Positions 1-9,593 of a DNA stretch of 54,116 nucleotides are shown here, piece by piece (position 1 is the stretch's first letter; each line of letters opens with the position of its first letter). Source of the stretch: Candidatus Methanoperedens sp. (GTDB lineage Archaea > Halobacteriota > Methanosarcinia > Methanosarcinales > Methanoperedenaceae); contig JAUSDC010000165.1 in the NCBI GenBank assembly GCA_030650845.1, positions 1 to 54,116 on the forward strand. The letters are read 5' to 3'. Below the pieces are notes generated by a model. That model saw nothing but the letters and a program-made list of their open reading frames with translations. It was not told the origin of the DNA and did no database searches. Position numbers and translations under genes: made by a program.

Positions 1-135
1 GAGAAGTTTCCAGATTTTAAACAGGCTATTGATAATTGTATCAGAAATGCTCACACAGAACACAAGGATGAATTGGAATCTTTATTGTCTTGGAATTTCC
101 AGTCGTTCAAAAATGTTACAATCTCTGCCGTTTAG
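1..135 (+). CDS. IS630-like transposase, C-terminal end (partial)
   Basis: Frame 1 is open from the window edge to TAG at 133-135 and gives 44 residues, including FPDFKQAIDNCI and LLSWNFQSFKN. I recognise this as the tail typical of IS630-type DDE transposases, which ends shortly after the last helix of the catalytic domain. The catalytic residues lie outside the window. The stop is only a few bases from where the convergent surface-protein gene loses its normal sequence, so the insertion sequence probably ends near 135-145. The family call rests on a short tail and is from memory of the family, not a search. Confidence 0.55.
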   Translation, partial: EKFPDFKQAIDNCIRNAHTEHKDELESLLSWNFQSFKNVTISAV

Positions 136-148
136 AGTATATGTTAGT
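136..148. mobile_element. Probable right end of the IS630-like element (approximate)
   Basis: Between the transposase stop and the recognisable surface-protein sequence lies AGAGTATATG. IS630 elements insert at TA dinucleotides and duplicate them, and a TATA is present here. The exact terminal inverted repeat cannot be confirmed because the other end is outside the window. Confidence 0.35.
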
Positions 149-560
149 TGTTCCAAGTGGAAAACCAATGGGTGCGTTATTTGTATTTTTAAGAATGCAT
201 CCGGGATTGTTGTCAATTGCCTGAATTGTTTCTTCAGATAAGTTAAGATAAGTCAAAATACCTGTTGCATTGACGGTTCTATTTGCTGGAACGTTGATGA
301 AATATGGTGCAATGGTATCTACGATATTGACGGTTCTTGTGACTTCAGTTGCTGCATTGTTTGAACTATCATTGACATTATATGTGACAGAGTATGTGCC
401 TACAGTTGTATTGTCCACATGGTTTACAGTTACGATAGAACCAGTCAAATCACCGTCATAATTATCAAGGGCTGTTGCTCCAGCATCGATATAAACTGAA
501 CCAACTTCAATTGTTATAGGGGTTGAGTCTAGCAAAGTAATGACTGGTTTTGTCGTATCC

Positions 561-569
561 GGGGGGGGG
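561..569. repeat. G9/C9 homopolymer inside the surface protein gene
   Basis: Nine consecutive G on the + strand encode a Pro-Pro-Pro linker in the minus-strand surface protein. Slippage here would shift the reading frame. Confidence 0.9.
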
Positions 570-1222
570 TTTGCATTATAGGACTGTGTTTCATTATATA
601 CGACATTATCTGCTGCATCACTTGCAGATACATTGACTGAATGAGTACCCACGGACGCAATGATTGTTCCATTCCAGATATTTCCACTCGGATTTGTCAG
701 AGCAGTACCATTAGCAGTTACAGATGTCACCCCGAAATTGTCTGTGGCATTCACAGTCACCAGAATAGCATTTCCGGTGTTTGGGGAAGTGGTGTTCAGG
801 GCAACTAAATTGATCACTGGTTTTGTCCTGTCAATTTTTATTGTTGAATTTTTCTCCGGTTCAATATTACCAGAAGCATCTATTGCATAGTATTCCACCG
901 TTGTTATGCCTTCAACAGATATATTCGTTAGAGTGGTAAAAGTAGTAGACCCTCCCCCAGATGAATATGTAAAAGTTCCCGAAACTCCTCCAGTTATATT
1001 AATAAATTGAGTAATATTGGTACCAGTTTCATTTGTTGATGTAATATTTAGTGTAACATTCTGATTGAACCAACCGTTAATATTCGGAAATATCTGTTCT
1101 CCACTCAATGAGTAGTTTGTCAGAACACTGTTCGGCATTCCGTCTAATGCCATAACCGCATTAATATTTACAACAGCGATCAAAATAATAAGTATTGCCA
1201 TCAAGCCTTTAGTTTGCCTCAT

Positions 1223-1455
1223 TTGTATATCTCCAGATCTTTCATTTTGAAACTACTTTTTGATAACTGAATTTCCTATTCCTATCCATCTTTTAACTAA
1301 CCTACTTGAGTATACAATTAGAGAGTATATATATCTAACTATTTATATAATTGTTATACTTATCATTATCATACAGAAATATGATATATAAAATCAAAAT
1401 ACAGTCAGATCTGATATCAGAAAGATAATATTACCAAAGCGCATAAGTGGGCAAT
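1223..1455. other. Divergent AT-rich intergenic region
   Basis: This 233-bp spacer separates the divergent surface-protein and UMP kinase genes. Its centre (about 1310-1390) is very AT-rich, with several TATATATA/TTTATATAA stretches that could serve as TATA boxes in both directions. I see no RNA gene or repeat element. Confidence 0.5.
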
Positions 1456-2133
1456 ATGAAGATCGTCATCTCGGTAGGCGGCTCTGTGCTTGCGCGCGCG
1501 TTGAGCCCTGAAAAGTTCAAGAATTATGCTGCTGCTATAAAAGAGATCTCAAAAAAAAATACCGTGTTCATAGTGACCGGGGGTGGAAAGGCTGCGCGTG
1601 ATTATATCGGCGTTGCAAGGGAACTGGGCGCAGATGAAGCCACCTGCGATCTTATCGGCATCGAGCTCACACGCCTGAATGCCAGGCTCCTGATCATTGC
1701 GCTTGGGGATGACGCATATTATGAGCCCCCGCTTGATTATAAGGAGGCAAAGAACGCAAGCCTCAGCGGTAAAATAGTAGTAATGGGGGGCGTGACGCCT
1801 GGGCAGACTACGGATGCTGTATCAGCCGTGCTTTCAGAATACATCGGCGCAGATATCCTTATCAATGCCACTGCTATCGATGGCGTATACACCTCAGATC
1901 CAAAGAAGAACAAAGATGCGAAGAAATTTGACTCAATGACCCCAAAGCAGCTCATCGAAATAATCTTGAAAACAGAAATGGTAGCTGGAGCCAACGCGCC
2001 CGTGGATCTACTTGCTGCAAAGATCATCGAACGAAGTAATATTAAGACGATAGTGCTCAATGGGGAAGATCCGAAGAACATCGTGGATGCTGCAGGCGGG
2101 AAGCATAAAGGGACAGTTATAGAGAAAAAGTAA
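1456..2133 (+). CDS. pyrH: UMP kinase (archaeal type)
   Basis: This enzyme phosphorylates UMP to UDP in pyrimidine nucleotide synthesis in the cytoplasm. The 225-residue product has the amino acid kinase fold: N-terminal MKIVISVGGSV, the TGGGKAARDYI glycine loop, an MGGVTPGQTTDAVSA segment and the ATAIDGVYTSDPKKN segment typical of UMP kinases. The ATG at 1456 is preferred to the in-frame GTG at 1447 because family members start with M-(K/R)-I-V-I-S. It is a single gene, divergent from the truncated surface protein and convergent with the TraB gene. Confidence 0.93.
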   Translation: MKIVISVGGSVLARALSPEKFKNYAAAIKEISKKNTVFIVTGGGKAARDYIGVARELGADEATCDLIGIELTRLNARLLIIALGDDAYYEPPLDYKEAKNASLSGKIVVMGGVTPGQTTDAVSAVLSEYIGADILINATAIDGVYTSDPKKNKDAKKFDSMTPKQLIEIILKTEMVAGANAPVDLLAAKIIERSNIKTIVLNGEDPKNIVDAAGGKHKGTVIEKK

Positions 2134-2166
2134 ATATTAGACCGGATTAATTTACTCCAAGATAGT

Positions 2167-3708
2167 TTATAATATCTGACTTAATGCGTTCATCCCTGTA
2201 TCCAGTGCAGTCCTCAAGATATCAAGTGGATTAGCGATGCCAAGGTAGGGAACAAGTAATAATGGTATTATAATGAAAGTACCGATCATACTTCCGACAT
2301 TTGCAAAAGCTCCCACAAGAATAATGCGAAATAGTTTGTTGTTCATCATATCAGATATTGTTTGAGGTTTATACACATTCAATTTGCCGTTTTCCTTTTC
2401 AACCCCGAGTTCAATTGATTTTTTATTGTTAGAAAGGACAACTTCTCCCTTTTTCTCATCCATGTGCAAAAGAATCTGTTCCCTGTCTGTCCTGATACGA
2501 ACAGCCTTACCATCATCTATTTTCTCAATAGTCGCATGATCAAGCCAATCTGCATTCTGGTTCTTCTTCAAGAATTCTATCATTCTGCGGCTGTCTTTTC
2601 CAGGTATTTCATTCCAGTCGAACAGATATTCATCTTTTAATATCGTTTTGAAATCCTCGGTCTTAGGAGGGCGAAAATGCGCTTCAACCATCCCTGCGAA
2701 CATACCTACGCTCAAAACAGGGTGCAGGAACCCGAACCAGGCAAGACTCAAAGCAGTTAGAGCTGATACCGGATGACCTCTGACCACAAGAACCCCCAGT
2801 GCAGAAAGTATTCCCTGTGCAATGAAAAGGTATAGAAATAACAACAGTAACTTCGAAAGCGGTACGCCTCCAAAAATAACAAGGAGTGCCAGCACCCCGA
2901 TGACCATTGCAAATAAAACAAATAATATCGCCTTGATCCAGCTAAATCCCTTCTTTGGCAATTTCATCATTTCTTCCACAGGCGGTATAGAGCCAGGGTC
3001 ATCGATATATTTCTGGATGCCCCCACGGTGTCCTGCTCCTATAACTGCCACAACAGTCCCTTCTTTTGAGGCTTCAATCAGGTTCTTTGCCATTATGGCG
3101 TTCCTCTCATCCAGCAGGACAGAGGCGGCGATCGGAGCAACATTCCTTAACTCAGATACAAGCTGAGTCACCACATCTTCATCAGTCACAGTATCGATAT
3201 TAATGTCCTTTGTGCCAAATCCAAATGATGCGCCAATAAGGGAGCCAAATAGCTTAAGTTTCTCAACAAAAGACATCATATTCCAGAAACGTCCGAGTGT
3301 TATCTGTATATCCCTGTCAATAAGCGCCACGCGCGCACCTGAACTTTCAGCAAGTTCAATGGCTGCAAGCATCTCAGCTCCAGGCTTTACCCCCGTATCA
3401 GCGCCAATTTTTTTCTGGATGTATGCCAGGAACCAGTGCAGTAAGAACTGATTGAATTGCCCGCCGCTTAAAATCTCCTTAATGTTGATCTCTTTGACAT
3501 CATCTTCCCCTTTTAATGCCCTGTATCTTGCTTTATCAAGCTCAACAGCCACTATGTCTGGTTTTTCTCTCAAGATCACTTCATTAACTTCTGCCACGCT
3601 TTTTTCCGAAACATGGGCTGTCCCTACGAGAATGATCCTTGACTTGAGTGGAGCTACAGGGTTCCTGAAATTGATATTACAGCTTAATTCGTATTTTCCA
3701 TCATTCAT
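2167..3708 (-). CDS. TraB/PrgY family membrane protein
   Basis: The product is 513 residues. It has the family's GTAHVS motif at residues 29-34, an ELDKARYRAL segment, a GAGHRGGI motif near 225, and hydrophobic segments near 257-350 and 475-505. TraB/PrgY proteins are related to TIKI metalloproteases and to the Enterococcus pheromone-shutdown protein; the archaeal role is unknown. The start is ATG at 3708, one base after the stop of the M50 protease gene. An upstream in-frame ATG at 3756 would run back into that gene. Two putative membrane proteases in a tight operon suggest a shared job in membrane protein turnover or signalling (inference). Confidence 0.8.
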   Translation of the reverse strand: MNDGKYELSCNINFRNPVAPLKSRIILVGTAHVSEKSVAEVNEVILREKPDIVAVELDKARYRALKGEDDVKEINIKEILSGGQFNQFLLHWFLAYIQKKIGADTGVKPGAEMLAAIELAESSGARVALIDRDIQITLGRFWNMMSFVEKLKLFGSLIGASFGFGTKDINIDTVTDEDVVTQLVSELRNVAPIAASVLLDERNAIMAKNLIEASKEGTVVAVIGAGHRGGIQKYIDDPGSIPPVEEMMKLPKKGFSWIKAILFVLFAMVIGVLALLVIFGGVPLSKLLLLFLYLFIAQGILSALGVLVVRGHPVSALTALSLAWFGFLHPVLSVGMFAGMVEAHFRPPKTEDFKTILKDEYLFDWNEIPGKDSRRMIEFLKKNQNADWLDHATIEKIDDGKAVRIRTDREQILLHMDEKKGEVVLSNNKKSIELGVEKENGKLNVYKPQTISDMMNNKLFRIILVGAFANVGSMIGTFIIIPLLLVPYLGIANPLDILRTALDTGMNALSQIL

Positions 3709-3709
3709 G

Positions 3710-4801
3710 TTATTCGAGTAATTGCACAGCACGTAAAACATCTGTTCGCGATACAATGCCTATCATTTTTTCATCTTTTTTTTCTATTATTCGCCCGAGG
3801 TTATTCTTAGTAAGGAGTTTCATGACGGTTACTGCTTCATCATTTTCTTTAGCAGTTATTAACTCTTTTGTCATTATCTGCGAGACGTTAACGTTTTTTC
3901 TATCTTCCCTGGCGACTTTCTGCACATCAGAAAAGGTCACGATCCCTTTTACTTCAGAGCCATCTACAACAGGATAACCCATATGTTTGTATTTGAACAT
4001 CATATCCAGAAGTTCTTCAACCGTGGTTTCAGAGCTTACTGTCATAACTTCAGTTGACATTATGTCTTTTACTTTCACGCCTTCAAGTATGACGGTTACC
4101 TCAGTGGATTTCTCTTCTTCTGAGGCTCCGATATATATAAAGAATGCGATGAGTGTGAGCAGGATGTTGTAAAAAAACCCGAAAAATCCCATGAATATAG
4201 CGAACATCTTGCCAATGTTTGCAGCAGTCCTTGTGGCTTTGATGTATGACATCCTTCCTGCAAGCCATGCTCGAAGGACCCTGCCTCCATCCATCGGGAA
4301 CGCAGGTATCATGTTGAAGAAACAGAGAACTACATTGAGAAAGCCCACAAGCCAGATAAGACGCATGTAGGGGTTATCTTCATTGAACAACGCCTCCTGT
4401 CTGAAAATTCCGTGTATCATAATAAGGGCAGAACCGATCAATAGGCTGACTGCAGGACCTGATATGGCCATCTTCAACTCGGTTTTTGGATCTTTGGGTG
4501 TCTCTTCCATTGAAGAAACACCTCCAAAGAGAAAAAGAGTTATATTGTTTATATTGCTTCCGTGCTTTTTGGCAACATAAGAATGACCGAGTTCATGCAG
4601 GAGCACGCAGGCAAAAAGAAGGACAGATGCCGCCATTCCCAGTAAATATCTAAACATTACAGGTTCAACATCACTGAACCCGCCAAATTGTGCTTCATTG
4701 CGCGCGAACATCCATGCAAATACTGGCAAAATCAGCAGAAAAGTAATGTGCAACTTTATCGGGATGCCCATTATTTTTCCTATTTGTATCGAAGTTTTCA
4801 T
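3710..4801 (-). CDS. Site-2 protease-like M50 metalloprotease with CBS pair
   Basis: The product is a 363-residue intramembrane zinc protease. HELGH (69-73) supplies two zinc ligands and the catalytic Glu. The second motif NMIPAFPMDGGRVLRAW (about 162-178) supplies the zinc-binding Asp. Several transmembrane segments fill residues 18-225. Two CBS domains follow (about 240-360), which in this subfamily bind adenosine nucleotides and may gate activity. The start is ATG at 4801 with GGAG six bases upstream; an in-frame GTG at 4813 is less likely. It is the first gene of an operon with the TraB protein and is divergent from lonB. Confidence 0.9.
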   Translation of the reverse strand: MKTSIQIGKIMGIPIKLHITFLLILPVFAWMFARNEAQFGGFSDVEPVMFRYLLGMAASVLLFACVLLHELGHSYVAKKHGSNINNITLFLFGGVSSMEETPKDPKTELKMAISGPAVSLLIGSALIMIHGIFRQEALFNEDNPYMRLIWLVGFLNVVLCFFNMIPAFPMDGGRVLRAWLAGRMSYIKATRTAANIGKMFAIFMGFFGFFYNILLTLIAFFIYIGASEEEKSTEVTVILEGVKVKDIMSTEVMTVSSETTVEELLDMMFKYKHMGYPVVDGSEVKGIVTFSDVQKVAREDRKNVNVSQIMTKELITAKENDEAVTVMKLLTKNNLGRIIEKKDEKMIGIVSRTDVLRAVQLLE

Positions 4802-4887
4802 CAGTTTCTCCACAGGTTATATAAATATCCCTGTTAATAAAGGTCAAGTCGTATAGACTTTATGGCCTTTTAATAAGTTGAGAAAAT

Positions 4888-6801
4888 ATGGAAAACACTC
4901 AAAATGATGAAACTAACCAGGATATTCTTGGCGGGTTGGAGATAACTTCAACCAAAGATATTGAGGTGCCAAAGAAATTAATAGAACAGGTCATAGGCCA
5001 GGAACACGCAGTGGAGGTCGTCAAGAAGGCAGCGAACCAGCGAAGGCATGTGATGATGCTCGGAATACCTGGTACTGGCAAATCCATGCTAGCAAAGGCA
5101 ATGGCTGAACTGCTTCCAAAGGAAGAACTGCAGGATGTTCTTATATACCATAATCCAGAGGACCCGAATACTCCCAAGATACGCATCGTTCCTGCGGGAA
5201 AGGGCAAAGAGATAAATGACGCTCACAAGATGGAAGCTCAGAAGAGGACACAGGCAAGGAACATGTTCGTGATGCTTCTTGTATTCGGAATTGTAGCATA
5301 TTCATATATTATGGGGCAGCTTCTCTGGGGGATAATAGCAGCTGTTTTGATAGCTATAATGATGCGCCAGTTCATGCCCAAGGAGACAATATTTATACCC
5401 AAGCTCCTTGTTTCTAATGTGGGAAAAGAGATGGCGCCATATATAGATGCCACGGGATCGCATGCAGGCGCTCTTCTTGGCGATGTGCGCCATGATCCTT
5501 TCCAGTCAGGCGGTCTTGAAACTCCTGCTCATGACAGGGTAGAGAGCGGCGCTATCCATAAAGCTCATAAAGGCGTGCTTTTCATCGACGAAATTAATAC
5601 GCTGCGCATCGAATCGCAACAGAATTTGCTTACTGCACTGCAGGAAAAGGAGTTTGCTATTACAGGCCAGTCCGAGCGCTCAAGCGGCGCAATGGTCAAG
5701 ACAGAGCCGGTACCCTGCGATTTTATCATGATAGCTGCAGGGAACCTGGATGCTTTAAAAGGCATGCACCCAGCGCTTCGCTCAAGAATAAAAGGTTATG
5801 GTTATGAAGTGTACATGAGCGACACGATAGAAGACAATCCCGAGAACAGGCAGAAGCTTGTGCGCTTTGTTGCCCAGGAAGTCGTAAGGGACGGGAAGAT
5901 CCCTCACTTTGACAGGGGCGCGGTGGAAGAGATCATTAGAGAGGCAAGGCGCAGGGCTGGAAGGAAAGGTCACCTGACGCTGAAGCTGCGAGATCTTGGA
6001 GGGCTTGTGCGCGTGGCTGGAGACATTGCCCACGGTGAAAATGCAGAGCTTACGACTGCAAAGCACGTTTTGAAAGCAAAAAGCATTGCTCGCTCTGTAG
6101 AACAGCAACTTGCGCACCAGTACCTTGAGAGAAGGAAAGATTACAAGCTCTTTGTGAAAGATGGCGCCCAGATAGGCAGGGTCAACGGTCTTGCAGTAAT
6201 GGGCGATGATTCAGGCATCGTGCTTCCGATCATGGCTGAGGTCACGCCGACGCAGTCCAAGGAAGAGGGGCATATCATAGCAACTGGTATGCTTAAGAAC
6301 ATAGCAAAAGAAGCTGTGCAGAACGTTTCCGCCCTTATCAAGAAGTCAACTGGTAAGGATATATCAGGGATGGACGTCCATATACAATTCGTTGGTACGT
6401 ACGAAGGAGTTGAAGGCGATTCAGCAAGTATTTCAATTGCAACCGCTGTCCTTTCTGCCATACAGGGAATACCTGTTGACCAGAGCGTGGCGATGACGGG
6501 ATCATTATCAGTAAGGGGCGATGTGCTTCCTGTTGGCGGCGTCACTTATAAAATAGAAGCTGCGGCACTTGCTGGAATAAAGACGGTCATAATTCCAAGG
6601 TCGAATCTTGGCGACGTTCTTATTGAGGATGAATATAAAGATAAAATCAAAATAATCCCTGTGACAAATATTGAAGAGGTATTGGAACACAGCCTCGTTG
6701 GAAGAGAAAAAGAAGGTTTTATCGCCACAATTAAAAAGCTCACATTAAGAACCAAATTCAATATTGTCCTGCCTGAAACCAAACCTATTACGGTGCTGTG
6801 A
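4888..6801 (+). CDS. lonB: ATP-dependent membrane protease LonB
   Basis: The product is the 637-residue archaeal membrane Lon protease. Walker A GIPGTGKS is at 59-66. A two-segment transmembrane hairpin inserted in the AAA+ domain (about 125-165) anchors it to the cytoplasmic membrane. Walker B is VLFIDEI. The C-terminal S16 domain carries Ser512 in EGDSAS and Lys555 in VTYKIEAA, the expected Ser-Lys dyad 43 residues apart. LonB degrades damaged and regulatory proteins in archaea. The TldD gene begins eight bases after its stop. Confidence 0.97.
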   Translation: MENTQNDETNQDILGGLEITSTKDIEVPKKLIEQVIGQEHAVEVVKKAANQRRHVMMLGIPGTGKSMLAKAMAELLPKEELQDVLIYHNPEDPNTPKIRIVPAGKGKEINDAHKMEAQKRTQARNMFVMLLVFGIVAYSYIMGQLLWGIIAAVLIAIMMRQFMPKETIFIPKLLVSNVGKEMAPYIDATGSHAGALLGDVRHDPFQSGGLETPAHDRVESGAIHKAHKGVLFIDEINTLRIESQQNLLTALQEKEFAITGQSERSSGAMVKTEPVPCDFIMIAAGNLDALKGMHPALRSRIKGYGYEVYMSDTIEDNPENRQKLVRFVAQEVVRDGKIPHFDRGAVEEIIREARRRAGRKGHLTLKLRDLGGLVRVAGDIAHGENAELTTAKHVLKAKSIARSVEQQLAHQYLERRKDYKLFVKDGAQIGRVNGLAVMGDDSGIVLPIMAEVTPTQSKEEGHIIATGMLKNIAKEAVQNVSALIKKSTGKDISGMDVHIQFVGTYEGVEGDSASISIATAVLSAIQGIPVDQSVAMTGSLSVRGDVLPVGGVTYKIEAAALAGIKTVIIPRSNLGDVLIEDEYKDKIKIIPVTNIEEVLEHSLVGREKEGFIATIKKLTLRTKFNIVLPETKPITVL

Positions 6802-6808
6802 TCTAAAA

Positions 6809-8134
6809 ATGGATTTTTACGATACCCGTACCATACGGAGTTATAGCACATCGATATTGCTTGACAATGGAGAGATACGTGAGATATCGAACAATTTCTC
6901 AAGCGGTGCTGCTGTTCGTGCCCTTGACGGCGGCTCGTGGGGATTCGTTTCTCTGGACGATACAGATGCTCTCGATGATGCTCTTATTTCGGCCAGGAAG
7001 CTTGCAGGTGCGGCAAGAAGCAGGTTCCCTCGTGAGAAAATTACGCTTGCGCCAGTGGAAAAACCGAATCTAATGGATCTTCCAGAAGTCAGAGAATCTC
7101 CTGATGATATTTCAATTGAAGATAAAGTCAAATTACTTATTGAAATAGAAAAAAGCGCACGCGTCGATGGAATTTCAAGTACGAACGCAGTTTATTCTGA
7201 GTCGCACGTGACCGTGGGCTATTCAAGTTCTGAAGGACTTGACTGTGAATATACCCTGAACAGGATAGGTTTTGCCATAAGCGCCATCGCACAGTCTGGA
7301 GGTAACTACCAGATAGGAAGAGAAAGCAGGTTTGGGATAATGGGTTTTGAGATATTTAAGAAACATGATGCATTTGAGCTTGCCAGGAAAGCGGGGAATA
7401 CGGCGGTCGAACTTCTATCTGCAAAGACACCCAAAGCAGGCTCATATCCTGTGATACTTGACCAGGAACTGGCTGGCGTTTTTATTCATGAAGCAGTGGG
7501 TCATGCAGTTGAGGCAGACCATGTTATAGAGGGAAATTCAATACTTGCCGGAAAAATTGGAGAGCAAATAGCGGCACCATGTATTACAGTGTATGACGAC
7601 CCCTCAATACATGAATTTGGTTATTATCCATGCGATGATGAAGGTGCAGGATCAAAACGGACTACATTGATCCAGGAAGGCATTCTCAAATCTTTCCTTC
7701 ACTCACGCGAGAGTGCAGGCAAACTGGGCGGCACATCCAGGAACGCCCGAGCACAGGGGTATTCCCGACCTGTTATCAGGATGAGTAATACCTTCATATC
7801 ACCCGATGGGACAAAGTTCGAGGAGATGCTTGAGGAAATAAAGGACGGGATATACCTGATAGGATCGCGCGGAGGTCAGGTGAATCCTGGAGAGGGTGTG
7901 TTCCAGTTCAATGCAGAGCGAGGGTTTATCGTGAAGAACGGGGAACTTTCGACACCGCTGCGGGATGTTTCATTATCAGGCAACACTCTTGAGATACTTA
8001 ACAATGTTGTTATGGTTGGTAATGACCTGAGAATGAATTCAGGAAGGTGCGGGAAAGCAGGGCAGCTTGTGCCAGTGAGTGATGGGGCGCCGCATGTGGT
8101 GGTCAAAAGTGCTGTAGTCGGTGGAAGCGGGTAA
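6809..8134 (+). CDS. tldD: TldD family metalloprotease
   Basis: The product is 441 residues. HExxxH lies at 227-232 (HEAVGH), the metal-binding signature of TldD proteases. Downstream are the conserved DDEGAGSKRT, SRESAGKLGG and GGQVNPGEGVFQFNAERG segments. In bacteria TldD works as a heterodimer with TldE/PmbA to degrade unfolded peptides. No tldE lies beside it, so a partner must be elsewhere. The start is ATG at 6809, eight bases after the lonB stop; an earlier in-frame ATG at 6764 lies inside lonB and is not needed. Cotranscription with lonB fits a proteolysis operon. Confidence 0.92.
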   Translation: MDFYDTRTIRSYSTSILLDNGEIREISNNFSSGAAVRALDGGSWGFVSLDDTDALDDALISARKLAGAARSRFPREKITLAPVEKPNLMDLPEVRESPDDISIEDKVKLLIEIEKSARVDGISSTNAVYSESHVTVGYSSSEGLDCEYTLNRIGFAISAIAQSGGNYQIGRESRFGIMGFEIFKKHDAFELARKAGNTAVELLSAKTPKAGSYPVILDQELAGVFIHEAVGHAVEADHVIEGNSILAGKIGEQIAAPCITVYDDPSIHEFGYYPCDDEGAGSKRTTLIQEGILKSFLHSRESAGKLGGTSRNARAQGYSRPVIRMSNTFISPDGTKFEEMLEEIKDGIYLIGSRGGQVNPGEGVFQFNAERGFIVKNGELSTPLRDVSLSGNTLEILNNVVMVGNDLRMNSGRCGKAGQLVPVSDGAPHVVVKSAVVGGSG

Positions 8135-8159
8135 GAACCTGCCAATAAACTGCTTTTTT

Positions 8160-9518
8160 CTAATTTCTATACATCAATTCAAGATATTTACCTGCGATAC
8201 GTTCTCCTTTTAACCCGTTCTTCCTTGCGAGTTTTTCGATCGCAGAGTAAATACCACTGCTATACTGCGCAGCCTTTTTTTCTTTGAAGGCAAGTTCATC
8301 AGGAAGCAGTCTGCTGGCTGCAAGGCGCAAAATGTGTTTTCGGATGCCGTCTTTTATCTTAAGCTCAGGCGCTATCCTCAATGCAAGTTCAACTACTTCC
8401 CTGTCAAGATAAGGGACACGAAGCTCAACTGAATTTGCCATACTAGCAGCATCGTCCCGTTCGAGATTGTTATTGGCGATGTTATCAAGGTCGAAAAGTA
8501 GTGCATTCTCAAGCTCATCAGGTCCAAGTGATCCATATCTGTTGTATCCGGCGAACAGCTCATCTGCGCCCTGCCCTGAGAGCATGACACGAAAGCCATC
8601 TTCATGCGCGTTTTTTGACGCAAAAAAAAGTGGCATGGCAATGCTCACCTTCTGCGGCTGTATAGATTCGATCGCTCTTATCACATAAGGGAGCGCTGTC
8701 ACTACATCGTCAACAGTAAGTTCTTGAAGATGCAGTTTGTCCTCCATACCCAGGAGTTGAGCTGCCTTTTTTGTCTGTATAATATCATGAGAACCTGCCA
8801 TTCCCACTGAATACAGCTCTGCTTCAGGGCACATCGCCGCTATAAGTGAGCTATCAAGCCCTCCTGAGAATGCAATGGCACAGGGTGAGTACATGCGCTT
8901 TTTCACCGCCCGTTCTATTGAAGTGAATAGCGTCTCTGAAGCGAGATTTTCATCTGTGATCCTCTCCCCACGGACAAATCCAGTTACTTTTTTCTCGATG
9001 AGCCTGCCGTCGCAATACGTGAGCATGTGTCCAGGTTTAAGGGAACTTATTTCTGTAATCCCAATGGAAGAAAGGGCTTTTTTTTCAGATGCAAAGGCGA
9101 AAATTTCCTCAGATCTACTGTAATATAGCGGCTTCACGCCAGCTGTGTCACGGGCTAATTGAATTCTCCCTTCAGATGCAAAAGCGAACGCGTAGTCACC
9201 GTCCAGTTCACCAAGCGCTGCTTCGATGCCTATCGATTCGATCAATTTAAAAAGCATTTCACTATCCGAATCAGTTTTAATATCATGCTTTTTGGCGATC
9301 TCCCTGAAGTTGTAGATCTCGCCGTTGTAAGTGAGAGCGCCCCCGTTGTGGATAGGCTGGCCCATGTCACCGGTTATTTTGAGGAGGACATTGCCCAGGG
9401 TGATATCCCCCAGAGAGAACATGCCCATGCCATCAGGTCCCCTGTGGTTTATCGCTTCAAGCATCGTTTGAACTGATGCTTCCGAGTATTTTCCTGCTGC
9501 GCCTGCTATGCCGCACAT
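8160..9518 (-). CDS. asnB: Asparagine synthetase, glutamine-hydrolysing type
   Basis: The product is 452 residues. Cys2 in MCGIAG is the N-terminal glutaminase nucleophile. The class II amidotransferase domain occupies about 1-180. The synthetase domain has the PP-loop FSGGLDSS starting near residue 217, then SGQGADELFAGY and RVPYLDREVVELAL. It converts aspartate, ATP and glutamine to asparagine. It is shorter than the usual 500-600 residues but matches compact archaeal versions. It converges with tldD (about 25 bp apart). Confidence 0.9.
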   Translation of the reverse strand: MCGIAGAAGKYSEASVQTMLEAINHRGPDGMGMFSLGDITLGNVLLKITGDMGQPIHNGGALTYNGEIYNFREIAKKHDIKTDSDSEMLFKLIESIGIEAALGELDGDYAFAFASEGRIQLARDTAGVKPLYYSRSEEIFAFASEKKALSSIGITEISSLKPGHMLTYCDGRLIEKKVTGFVRGERITDENLASETLFTSIERAVKKRMYSPCAIAFSGGLDSSLIAAMCPEAELYSVGMAGSHDIIQTKKAAQLLGMEDKLHLQELTVDDVVTALPYVIRAIESIQPQKVSIAMPLFFASKNAHEDGFRVMLSGQGADELFAGYNRYGSLGPDELENALLFDLDNIANNNLERDDAASMANSVELRVPYLDREVVELALRIAPELKIKDGIRKHILRLAASRLLPDELAFKEKKAAQYSSGIYSAIEKLARKNGLKGERIAGKYLELMYRN

Positions 9519-9593
9519 GATGACTATTATAGCTTAGCTATTAATAAAAGATGATGTCGAATGAAACTGCAAAATCCAGCCGTATGCATAAAA

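Larger units (their letters stand above)
116..1222 (-). pseudogene. Secreted surface protein with Ig-like/HYR domains, 3' end cut by an IS
   Basis: The product is 368 residues. Residues 1-25 form a signal peptide. Beta-sandwich repeats with many N-glycosylation sequons follow. A DUF5011-like Ig domain (YIDAGATALDNYDGDLTG) lies near 235-300, and a HYR-type domain begins near 300. The HYR domain stops abruptly after FPLGTTNI. The last residues, YSKRQRL, come from the junction with the insertion sequence at 1-135, so the C-terminal remainder and any membrane anchor are lost. The start is ATG at 1222 with GGAG upstream. A run of nine C (coding strand) encodes three prolines at 561-569. The role is probably cell-surface adhesion or S-layer association; the ligand is unknown. 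Confidence 0.7.

Noticed and set aside
29-241. A 70-codon + strand frame at the window start
   Set aside because: It is out of frame with the recognisable transposase tail and overlaps the surface protein gene; the composition is not protein-like.
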